Assembly: GCA_050952465.1 (NCBI GenBank) | Contig: JBMNKZ010000009.1 | Location: 124,001 to 188,000, forward strand | DNA: 64,000 nt | From: DUPU01 sp050952465 | GTDB lineage: Bacteria > Bacillota > Dehalobacteriia > Dehalobacteriales > Dehalobacteriaceae | Reading direction: 5' to 3' | In this document: piece by piece, positions 36,067 through 44,131 of the stretch | Position numbering within the stretch: position 1 is the stretch's first letter | Layout: each line of letters starts with the position of its first letter | Translations under genes and position numbers: made by a program | Notes under the pieces: model-generated | Database searches by the model: none | What the model saw: the letters and a program-made list of their open reading frames with translations, nothing else | What the model was told of the DNA's origin: nothing

Positions 36067-36858
36067 ATGGATTATTTCAATCGAGACAGGGAAATTAAAG
36101 AAATTCGTACACGGAAGGATCACAAATGTTATGGTATGGGATTAGGGATAATGCTCTTGGATGATCCTTATCCTGGGTTTCCTGGGGATGTTAGAAACGC
36201 TAGTGCTTATTCTTTCCCAATTCAATATGAAGTTATTGAGGGAGTCGGCAATAAAGAAATTGCCTGGACGGATAACCCAAGTTCTTGTTTGGAACCAACT
36301 ATCAAAGCCGCAGAGAAATTAGAAAAATTGGGTTGCCGTGCGATTGCTGCAGAATGTGGTTATTTTGCATTCTTTCAAAAGGAAGTAGCAGAAGCTGTAG
36401 ACATTCCCGTATTTATGTCAAGCTTGCTACAAGTTCCCCTTATCCAACAGGTGATTGGACCTAAAAAAAATGTCGGTATCGTCTGTGCCCATAAAAAGTC
36501 TCTATCTGATAAGCATTTGGCAAGTGTTGGAGTAGAAATAGGCAGCAATTATATAGTCGCAGGGGCACAAGATGAATATGAATGTCCTGAGTTCGACAAG
36601 TTATGGGGGTTTACCCCCCGTCATTTTTCTGAAGCGCGATGCAATTATGAAAAAGCTGAAGAGCAAATAGTCAGAGTATGCCTGGATTTTTGTCGTACCA
36701 ATCCCAGTATAGGTGCTATCATGCTTGAATGCACAGGATTCCAGGTTTTTGCTCGGGCAATTCAACATGCTGTCGACCTTCTAGTGTTTAGTTGGGGAAC
36801 TCTGCTGGATTATGCTTTTTCTGTAGTCGTACATCGCGATTATTATGGTCACGTGTAA
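36067..36858 (+). CDS. Aspartate/glutamate racemase-family protein
   Basis: This is a 263-residue protein with the two catalytic-type cysteines of the Asp/Glu/hydantoin racemase superfamily: AAECGYF (C97) and LECTGF (C222). The family includes racemases, arylmalonate decarboxylases and maleate isomerases, so the reaction cannot be named. It sits between the transporter and aconitase X. The ribosome binding site GTGAGGTG precedes the ATG. It may be the last gene of the transporter operon. Confidence 0.8.
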   Translation: MDYFNRDREIKEIRTRKDHKCYGMGLGIMLLDDPYPGFPGDVRNASAYSFPIQYEVIEGVGNKEIAWTDNPSSCLEPTIKAAEKLEKLGCRAIAAECGYFAFFQKEVAEAVDIPVFMSSLLQVPLIQQVIGPKKNVGIVCAHKKSLSDKHLASVGVEIGSNYIVAGAQDEYECPEFDKLWGFTPRHFSEARCNYEKAEEQIVRVCLDFCRTNPSIGAIMLECTGFQVFARAIQHAVDLLVFSWGTLLDYAFSVVVHRDYYGHV

Positions 36859-36910
36859 AAGATCTTGTTATCCGTGACATTTATAAAATTATGTGCACTT
36901 CTATAGACTA

Positions 36911-36927
36911 TTGGCATAAGAATTGCA
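36911..36927 (+). promoter_or_regulatory. Sigma-54 promoter of the aconitase X genes
   Basis: TTGGCATAAGAATTGCA has the -24/-12 elements with GG and GC 10 bp apart. The aconitase X large-subunit gene starts about 250 bp downstream, and the 319-bp interval contains no other gene I can support. Confidence 0.85.
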
Positions 36928-37177
36928 TATATTTATGGAGTTGATGCTTCGCCAACTATGGTTTTGCCAATACATTTCTCCCAGTCTCATCTTGTTAGAA
37001 ATGCACCAGGTAAGCTTTAGTTTTATTTGGAGTGGCCTGCTCATTTATTCTTTATCTAATACCTCTTTTTTAGACAAGATCAATCCGAACAAATTAATAC
37101 AAGCATTTTTAAGAAAGGATCATAAAAAAAGAAATTCTTAAAAATTAATCCTATTCATCTTACAAGGAAGGTGTATT

Positions 37178-38485
37178 ATGGAACTAAACCTCACATCTTA
37201 CGAACGAGATATGCTTGATGGAAAGCATGGTCGTTTCAAGCAAGTGGCAATGGAAAAAATCTGTAGATACGCTAAAGTTTTAGGTGCCACAGAACTCTGT
37301 ACCGTCACAATGGCTACTTTATATTGTGGTGCGCATAATTATTTAGAAGTTTTAGGTAGTGATGATGCTCACGAAACCTTTTCAGTTATGAATATGGGTG
37401 CGGGAAGAGACTTGCCTCTAGGCCGGTTCAGTTCCATTTGTCAATGCCAAAGTTGTGTTGAACCTTTCGATGATTTGCGTTGCCGGGAACTGGAAATTAG
37501 TAATGAGTTAAAAGAAAAAAATGAAAGGTATATGCAATACTTTTTAGATGCCGGTGTAATGCGTGTCACAACCTGTGCTCCCTATTTGACAGGTTGGGTG
37601 CCGGTTAGGGGTCAGCATTTTGTTACCAGTGAATCTTCTAATGTGTTGCTTTGTAATTCTTTATTTGGGGCTTGTGGCAATCCGGATGGTATTGAAGCAG
37701 GATTCTGGGCTGCGGCCTGTGGACGGATTCCCAAGTGGGGTAAGCATGTTCCAGCCAATCGTTTAGGCACATGTCTTGTGAAAATTAATATACCAATTGA
37801 AAGCGCTTTTGATTGGGATTTACTTGGCTATACCATTGGTAAAATTGTACCTTCAGGTTCAGTGCCGGTTTTAGAGGGGGAGTTTATCTTGCCCAACATT
37901 CTAAAATTTAAGCAGCTAGCGGCATCTCTAGCTGTTGTTAGTGATGTTGATATGTGCCACATTGTGGGTCTAACCCCGGAAGCCGCTACCACTGAAATGG
38001 CTTTTGGTGGTAAAGAACCTCAAGCGGTTTATCAAATTGATGCTGATGATTTGGAAAGATGTCGACGGATGTTATGCAATGACACACCTGGTAAAGTAAA
38101 ATATATAAGTTTAGGCTGCCCCCATTATTCCTTGGCGGAAATTAAAGATGTGGTAGATTATCTAGGTAAGCGGAAATTTGCAAAAGGTATAGTCTTTCAA
38201 ATTTGGACAGCTTACTCCATTAGGAAATTAGCCGACCGTTGCGGTTACACGAAAATTATTCAGGAGGCTGGCGGCGATATCTATGCCGGACATTGTCCCT
38301 TTGGCGTTTTTGAACATGAAGAGAGTAAAAAGAAAATTTTAGCTGATGCAGAGGGAGTTGCCGTTGATGCGGCTAAGATTGCCCAGGGTTTGCCTGCCTA
38401 TTATGATGCCGGTATTAAAACTTACTATGGCACTAAATATCAATGTATTGATGCTGCTGTAAATGGATATTGGGAGGGAAAGTAA
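37178..38485 (+). CDS. Aconitase X, large (catalytic) subunit
   Basis: This is a 435-residue aconitase X catalytic-domain protein (DUF521). Characterised relatives are the bacterial cis-3-hydroxy-L-proline dehydratases and the archaeal phosphomevalonate dehydratase; both eliminate water using an iron-sulfur cluster. The DGKHGRFKQVAMEKI opening, TTCAPYLTGWVP, AACGRIPKWGKH, SLGCPHYSLAEI and AGHCPFGVF segments hold plausible cluster cysteines and substrate contacts. The small subunit is encoded immediately downstream. A sigma-54 promoter lies upstream. The substrate is unknown; hydroxyproline or a hydroxy acid is an inference. Confidence 0.88.
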   Translation: MELNLTSYERDMLDGKHGRFKQVAMEKICRYAKVLGATELCTVTMATLYCGAHNYLEVLGSDDAHETFSVMNMGAGRDLPLGRFSSICQCQSCVEPFDDLRCRELEISNELKEKNERYMQYFLDAGVMRVTTCAPYLTGWVPVRGQHFVTSESSNVLLCNSLFGACGNPDGIEAGFWAAACGRIPKWGKHVPANRLGTCLVKINIPIESAFDWDLLGYTIGKIVPSGSVPVLEGEFILPNILKFKQLAASLAVVSDVDMCHIVGLTPEAATTEMAFGGKEPQAVYQIDADDLERCRRMLCNDTPGKVKYISLGCPHYSLAEIKDVVDYLGKRKFAKGIVFQIWTAYSIRKLADRCGYTKIIQEAGGDIYAGHCPFGVFEHEESKKKILADAEGVAVDAAKIAQGLPAYYDAGIKTYYGTKYQCIDAAVNGYWEGK

Positions 38486-38899
38486 ATGGACAGAACATTA
38501 GTAAAGGTTCTTCAAGGACGACCCCTGAATGGCGGTGTTGCAGAAGGATATGCTATGCTCTGTCCTGATAGTATTGCCGGTTGGGCCGGAGTCGACGATA
38601 AAACTGGTAAGATTATTGAACGTGGTCATTTACACGAAGGGGAGAGTATTAAAGACCGAATTTTAGTAATGTCTGGCAGTAAAGGCTCTGTGGGTTGGTC
38701 CTGCCATTTTCATGCTACTAAGATATCCGGCACTGCAGCCGCCGGTTGGATATTAAAAAAAGTAGATTCGCGGATTGGTGTTGCCATGGTTATGTTGGGT
38801 GCTCCTGCCGTTTGTGACCTTGAGGAAGATCCTTTTGAAGTAATACAAGATAATGACAGGGTAAAAATTGATAATGGCATAGTTGAAATTTGGCGCTAG
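38486..38899 (+). CDS. Aconitase X, small (swivel-domain) subunit
   Basis: This is a 137-residue DUF126 swivel-domain protein. GRPLNGGVAEGYAMLCPDSIAGWAGVD begins the domain, and VMSGSKGSVGWSCHFHATK carries the conserved loop. The ATG follows directly on the large-subunit stop, so the two subunits are coupled. The split large/small form occurs in archaea and some bacteria. Confidence 0.9.
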   Translation: MDRTLVKVLQGRPLNGGVAEGYAMLCPDSIAGWAGVDDKTGKIIERGHLHEGESIKDRILVMSGSKGSVGWSCHFHATKISGTAAAGWILKKVDSRIGVAMVMLGAPAVCDLEEDPFEVIQDNDRVKIDNGIVEIWR

Positions 38900-38983
38900 A
38901 AGCTTGAAATAAAAAGCACCTGCATAATGTACCGACCCCCAAAAGTTAGACCCAAAATCTAACGATTGGAGGTCGGTATTTTT

Positions 38984-39565
38984 ATGGCTGCATACAGTTA
39001 TGAGTTTAAAAAGAAAGTTGTAGATGCATATTTACGTGGCGAAGGAGGTTATACTTTTTTAGCAGAAAAATATGGAGTAAAAAACAGAAGACAAGTTCTC
39101 AATTGGGTACATTACTACGAAGAACTTGGTGATGATGGATTAAAACGTTCAAGAAAGAACGAAACTTATTCTTTTGAATTTAAGCTTGGTGTGGTAGAGT
39201 CTTATTTAACAAGTGAGGTATCTTATCAGGAACTGGCTCTTTCACTAGGGATTAATAATAATGCTCTTATCGCCAGGTGGGTAAATGATTATAGAGCGGC
39301 TGGTCCTGATGCCTTAAGAGATAAGAAACGTGGAAGAAGGGCTAAAATGAATTCATCAGGTAAGGCTGTTAATATACAACGTCAAGATGATTCAGCTCCT
39401 GTTGATACAAGCACTGAGCATGTTAAACAGCTTGAAGCTGAACTCTTAAAACTAAAAATCGAGAATGCTTATTTAAAAGAACTGAGGAGGCTGCGTTTAG
39501 AGGAGGAAGCTCTTCTGAAAAAACAGCGAGAATCGTCCACAGCCTCCGAGGAGAATTCAAATTAA
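38984..39565 (+). CDS. IS3-family transposase OrfA
   Basis: OrfA (193 residues) has two helix-turn-helix modules that bind the terminal repeats: SYEFKKKVVDAYLRGEGGYTFLAEKYGVKN and SFEFKLGVVESYLTSEVSYQELALSLGIN. A C-terminal coiled coil (LEAELLKLKIENAYLKEL) follows. The ATG at 38984 is chosen over an upstream TTG. A run of six A at 39518-39523 (CTG AAA AAA CAG) is a suitable -1 slippage site, giving the OrfAB fusion transposase. Confidence 0.9.
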   Translation: MAAYSYEFKKKVVDAYLRGEGGYTFLAEKYGVKNRRQVLNWVHYYEELGDDGLKRSRKNETYSFEFKLGVVESYLTSEVSYQELALSLGINNNALIARWVNDYRAAGPDALRDKKRGRRAKMNSSGKAVNIQRQDDSAPVDTSTEHVKQLEAELLKLKIENAYLKELRRLRLEEEALLKKQRESSTASEENSN

Positions 39566-39606
39566 AAGACATTCTCGCTGTAGTTGGCTTCCCTAAAGCT
39601 ACCTAC

Positions 39607-40407
39607 ATGTATTGGCAAAAAAGATTTGATAGAGAAAATCCTGACAAAGAACTCGAAGAGAAAATCCTAAAAATACATGAAGATAATAAAGATTATGGAT
39701 ATCGACGCATGCGAGCCGAATTAAATAATCAGGGAATTCATGTTAACAAGAAAAAAGTCCAGCGAATAATGCAAAAACTCAATCTTCAGGTGACCTCATT
39801 TACACGTAAAAGTCGTAAATACAGCTCGTACAAAGGCAAGGTTGGTATTGTGGCACCTAATAGAATCCGTAGGCGATTCAATACACATATACCGCATCAA
39901 AAGGTTACAACTGATACAACCGAATTTAAATACTATGAAGTAGATTCAAAAGGCCATATGACAATGCACAAGCTTTATTTGGATCCTTTTATGGATATGT
40001 GTAATGGTGAAATTCTTAGTTATGGTATTGCCAAGCGTCCTACGGCCAAGAGTGTAATGGATGCACTAGATAAAGCCATTGAAATAACCTCAGATTGTCC
40101 TTATCGCCGAACATTCCATTCAGATCAAGGATGGGCTTACCAGATGAGAGCATACTCTAACCGGCTTAAGGAAGAACGTATTTATCAAAGTATGTCTAGA
40201 AAAGGTAACTGCCATGATAATTCCGTTATGGAGAACTTCTTTGGACTGCTTAAACAAGAGATTTACTATGGTGTCGTCTATTACAGCTATGAGGAATTGA
40301 AGTTGGAAATTGAACGATACATAAATTACTATAACGAAAAGAGAATTAAAGAGAAACTTGGATGGCTAAGTCCAGTGCAATACAGACTTAGTCTTCAGGC
40401 TGCATAA
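39607..40407 (+). CDS. IS3-family transposase OrfB (DDE catalytic part)
   Basis: OrfB has the HTH_21 start (KILKIHEDNKDYGYRRMRAEL) and the DDE integrase core: TTDTTEF (first Asp), HSDQGWAYQ (second Asp) and NSVMENFFGLLKQE (Glu). The reading frame is open upstream of the ATG to about 39527, with IVHSLRGEFKLKDILAVVG, so it is normally made as a -1 frameshift fusion with OrfA. No disabling mutation is seen. Confidence 0.92.
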   Translation: MYWQKRFDRENPDKELEEKILKIHEDNKDYGYRRMRAELNNQGIHVNKKKVQRIMQKLNLQVTSFTRKSRKYSSYKGKVGIVAPNRIRRRFNTHIPHQKVTTDTTEFKYYEVDSKGHMTMHKLYLDPFMDMCNGEILSYGIAKRPTAKSVMDALDKAIEITSDCPYRRTFHSDQGWAYQMRAYSNRLKEERIYQSMSRKGNCHDNSVMENFFGLLKQEIYYGVVYYSYEELKLEIERYINYYNEKRIKEKLGWLSPVQYRLSLQAA

Positions 40408-40500
40408 AAATAGCGAGGCAGCCGAAACTGTCTCGCTAATAAAGTCTAGCTTTTAGGGGTCACCTCATAATGAGGTGCCTAAAGTATATGCAGAGTCTAG

Positions 40501-42217
40501 TTACATGATAATTGAGGGTTGTTTGATGCCGTTTTTCTTCATTCTGTACTGCAGATTTGTTCGGCCAATTTTCAATACTCGGGCGGACTTGGAGATATTC
40601 CAATTGCATTCCTCAAGTACTTTATAAATAATATCCTTTTCCGTCTGGTTCAGCACCTCTAACAAACCGGCAGTTGGTACTTTAGACGTATCAGGGAGGG
40701 GTTTCCCCAAATTGCCCAACAGTTTTGACGGAAAATGATGGGGCAGGAGGATTCCTTCTTCATCGATCATCGATACAGCCGATTCTATAATATGCTCCAG
40801 CTCCCGCACATTGCCCGGCCAGGTATAATCACGAAAAGCACTGACTAGGTCCAGGGAAATCCTGTTGATCCGTTTGCCGTATTTGGTAGAGAATTTCTCA
40901 ATAAAATGATTAACCAAAAGCGGGATGTCTTCCTTCCGCTTGGCTAGGGGGGGGATTTCCAGAACCAGCACCGAGAGTCGGTAGTACAGATCCTTTCTTA
41001 GCGTACCATTAGCAACACACTGGAGAGGGTCAATATTGGTAGAGCTGATGATCCGGCATTGTATATCCAGTTCTTCTTTACCACCCAGTTTACGATATTT
41101 TCTCTCTTGCAGGCACCTTAACAGTTTAGCTTGCAAATTCAGGGGCATGGAGTTGATTTCGTCCAGGTAGAGTGTTCCTTTACCTGCCTGCTCAAAAAGG
41201 CCGTTGGTCTCAACGGAACCGGTGAAACTCCCTTTTGTGGTGCCAAAAAGCAAACTTTCCAGGAGTGATTCTGGAATTGCGGCACAGTTCACAGCAACAA
41301 AAGGGTTTTTTTTGGGTTAACGGGTTTTCGTTATGGATCCCCTGCACAACCAATTCCTTTCCCGTGCCGGTTTCTCCCCAAACCAAAACCGTGGCGTTAA
41401 CTAAGGCAGCTTTTCTGGTTTTTTTCAGCAGATCCAGCATAATATCGCTTTTGGCAACGATATGGCTCAACTGGAAACGGGTGTTATTTCCAAAGTCCTC
41501 CACAAATATGTTTTCAGTAGCTTTTTCCTGGGCCTGCATAGTTTTGTTTAATAATTCTTGAATCTTAGTAAGATTGCGGCAGACGGTGAAAACTGCAATA
41601 ATTTTTCCGTTTTTCAAAATAGGATAGGCACTACCAATAGAATATAGTTCTCTGTTGTCGGCGGTAAGGAATTTACGATATCTGTCCACAACCGGTTTTT
41701 TAGTTTTCCAGACAGATAGCTGGTCGCTTGCTTCTTCGGTAATGTTATACACTTCTGTCATATGGCGGCCGACCACATTAGCCGCATCTAGACCCTCAAA
41801 TTTTTGAAGTTGTTTATTATAAAAAGTAATATAACCTTTGGAATTAGTCATAATCACCCCTTCGTTAATGGAATTTAAGATGGTAGAATAGCAATAACTT
41901 TCATTTTCTAACCGGGCCAGCATCGTGCTGTCGGAAATGAACAGTAGGGGATAGGATTGTTTTCCCACCCTAATAATATTGTAGCTGAATTCAAGGATCC
42001 GATCGTTATGCTCGACCCGTCTGGGCCGTTTCAGGGACTCTGGGGAATCGCCCAAATTAAAATAGGCGGCGATGTCACCGAATACAGAAAAACCGATCTG
42101 GATCAGCCTCTCTGCTTTTTTGTTCATAAAGATAATATTAAGGGATGGGTCAAAAACGATTACTCCATCCTTTATTTTATCCAATATCTTTTGAAACAAA
42201 AAACTTTCATTAGTCAT
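40501..42217 (-). pseudogene. Sigma-54-dependent activator with PAS domains, broken by a +1 frameshift
   Basis: A complete activator is present in two frames. The 5' part (about 302 codons before the break) has two PAS-like segments (DGVIVFDPSLNIIFMNKKAERLI and EGVIMTNSKGYITFYNKQL) and Walker A GETGTGKE. The 3' part has the sigma-54 contact loop as GSFTGS, not GAFTGA, then YLDEINSMP and a Fis-type helix-turn-helix. The frames join at a run of eight A on the coding strand (T8 at 41306-41313); seven A would restore the frame through NPFVAVNCAAIPE. It may be a real mutation, phase variation or a sequencing error. The start is placed at the ATG after GGGAGGGG. Confidence 0.85.
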
Positions 42218-42281
42218 TTTGAACCCCTCCCTGGTTATCATTTCATGTTTCTCAATATGATTCAGAGGATTAGAATTCATC

Positions 42282-42431
42282 ATATGCATAAAATATATGC
42301 ATATTTGATCATGCCTGTTAGGTAAAATGATTGTTTTTCTTTACATTACTATTCAGAGTTGGTTTTGTAAAGGGATCGTGGAATTTTGTTTTTAATTTTT
42401 TCACCTAGAGGTTATTGGCATGAAAATTGCA
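42282..42431 (+). promoter_or_regulatory. Sigma-54 promoter of the second mttB pair, with palindromic upstream site
   Basis: TTGGCATGAAAATTGCA (42415-42431) has the GG-N10-GC signature. About 115-130 bp upstream, ATATGCATA and TATGCATAT form a palindromic pair (42282-42304), suitable for activator binding. The divergent activator gene starts just left of it and probably binds here. The rest of the 439-bp interval, including about 225 bp of leader before the TTG start, holds no other gene. Confidence 0.82.
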
Positions 42432-42656
42432 ATTAATATATTTTACAATGCGTTTATTTCCACTATAGCAGCGGATCCCATCTGTTTGACCATAAATTTG
42501 CCGGCAATCTCCCATCTATCTGAATTAGTCATTTTTTGACCCAAGAAGATTATAGTTAAGATGCGATTCGTGTATTATGGCATAGGTAAATAGGTGCAGA
42601 AAAATTATGCACGGTTATGTAGGAAAGCTAATAACTCAGGGAAAAGGGGAATTGTA

Positions 42657-44099
42657 TTGAGAACTAATATTAAGTCACAGAGTAGTTTAGGGATTAACAC
42701 ATTTACCAGGGATCAGGCTGAGGAGATACACTTAGCAACATTGGAAGTACTGGATCGGGTGGGAGTTAATGTCTTTGAAAAGGAAGCCCTGGGCTTGCTA
42801 AAACAAAGAGGAGCCTTTGTTGACGGCAATAGGGTGCACATACCGGCATGGATGGTTAAGGAAGCTTTGGCGACCGCCCCATCCTCGGTTCTGATTTCCG
42901 ATAGGAACGGAGCAAAAGCCATGTCTTTGCATAAAGGGGAGATTCATTACGGGACAGGTTCCGCCACCCAATATATTCTTGATATTTACGATGGACAATG
43001 CCGTCCAACAGTGAAGCAGGATGTAGCAAATGCGGCGAAAATTGCCGATGGTTTAAAGAATATTGATTTTGTCATGGCCATGTCCCTTGCATCTGATGTT
43101 CCTGTAAATGATGCTTTCGTCCATGAGTTTGAAGCAATGGTGCTTAATACTACAAAACCTATTCTTTTTTGTGCAGACAATGTGGGAGACCTAGGGAGCA
43201 TTACCCAAATGGCGGAGATTATCGCCGGGGGTCCTGAAGCACTTGAGGGAAGTCCTTTTATTGTTTTATATGCCGAACCTTCCTCGCCCTTACAATTTTT
43301 TAAAGACACAGCACAAAAACTTCTGTTTTGTGCTGAAAAGAGATTGCCTGTGATTTGCGGACCCTCAGTGATGATGGGAGCAACCGGTCCTGTAAGCGCG
43401 GCCGGCTCTCTGGTTATAGCCAATTGTGAAATTTTATCGGGGTTAGTAATCCATCAGCTTAAGACTAAAGGAGCCCCCTTTATCTACGGTGGTGGTGTGC
43501 CCCCTATGGATATGAAGACGCTGGTTTGTTCTTATGGCGCACCTGAAGAGCACTTAACTGCAACTGCTATAACTAGCATGGCTCAGTATTATCAACTGCC
43601 TGTATTTACCACTTCAGGTTGTTCTGATGCCCATGTGTTTGATCAGCAAGCAGGGCTTGAAGCCGGGTTTAGTTTATTAGCCCATGGTCTTGCCGGCAGT
43701 AATTTAATTCATGACTTGGGTTATATGGGAGCAGGTGCACTAACCTCAATGGAAATGATGGCTTTATGTGACGAAACTGTAGGTATGGTTAAACATTTTT
43801 TAAGAGGGGTCGAAATTACTTCGGAAACACTGGCACTTGATGTTATTGATAAGGTTGGACCAGGGGGGAATTTTTTTGCTGAGGAGCACACGTTTAATAA
43901 TTTTAAGAAACATATGTTTTTCCCAGAACTAATGAACAGACATCCTTATGATAAATGGAGGGAGGCTGGTAGTACTACCTTTGCTATCAGAGCCAATGAA
44001 AGGGTTAGAAGTATTTTAGAGAATCACAAAGTTCCGGAGTTACCCAAATCTATTGTGAATCAAGTAAAAGAGATTGCTATGAAAAGGTCACGTACCTAA
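42657..44099 (+). CDS. MttB-superfamily methyltransferase 3 (non-pyrrolysine)
   Basis: This is a 480-residue homologue with no in-frame stop. The start is TTG after AAAAGGGGA; the resulting N-terminus RTNIKSQSSLGIN aligns with the next gene's RVNTKFQTNLGLN, which supports this start over a longer one. Landmarks are YGTGSATQYIL, LYAEPSSPLQ, GATGPVSAAG, GGGVPPMDMKT, GCSDAHVFDQQ, LIHDLGYMGAG and GPGGNFFAEEHTFNNF. It is clearly a tandem paralogue of the next gene. Confidence 0.9.
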   Translation: MRTNIKSQSSLGINTFTRDQAEEIHLATLEVLDRVGVNVFEKEALGLLKQRGAFVDGNRVHIPAWMVKEALATAPSSVLISDRNGAKAMSLHKGEIHYGTGSATQYILDIYDGQCRPTVKQDVANAAKIADGLKNIDFVMAMSLASDVPVNDAFVHEFEAMVLNTTKPILFCADNVGDLGSITQMAEIIAGGPEALEGSPFIVLYAEPSSPLQFFKDTAQKLLFCAEKRLPVICGPSVMMGATGPVSAAGSLVIANCEILSGLVIHQLKTKGAPFIYGGGVPPMDMKTLVCSYGAPEEHLTATAITSMAQYYQLPVFTTSGCSDAHVFDQQAGLEAGFSLLAHGLAGSNLIHDLGYMGAGALTSMEMMALCDETVGMVKHFLRGVEITSETLALDVIDKVGPGGNFFAEEHTFNNFKKHMFFPELMNRHPYDKWREAGSTTFAIRANERVRSILENHKVPELPKSIVNQVKEIAMKRSRT

Positions 44100-44131
44100 A
44101 TTTTTATATAAGAATACAAGGGGGAGATTCA

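Larger units (their letters stand above)
38928..40467 (+). mobile_element. IS3-family (IS150-like) insertion sequence
   Basis: The element is about 1540 bp. The left end begins TGTACCGACCCCCAAAAG and the right end, read inward, TGAGGTGACCCCTAAAAG; the two share the GACCCC-AAAAG-TAGAC core. A 3-bp duplication TAA flanks it (38925-38927 and 40468-40470). It encodes orfA and orfB with a -1 frameshift arrangement and looks intact. It has inserted into the loop of a hairpin: GCACCT at 38915-38920 pairs with AGGTGC at 40473-40478. Confidence 0.9.

Noticed and set aside
36923..37141. A 72-codon frame upstream of aconitase X
   Set aside because: It overlaps the -12 element of a sigma-54 promoter, lacks a ribosome binding site and has no recognisable domain. 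It is probably leader sequence.
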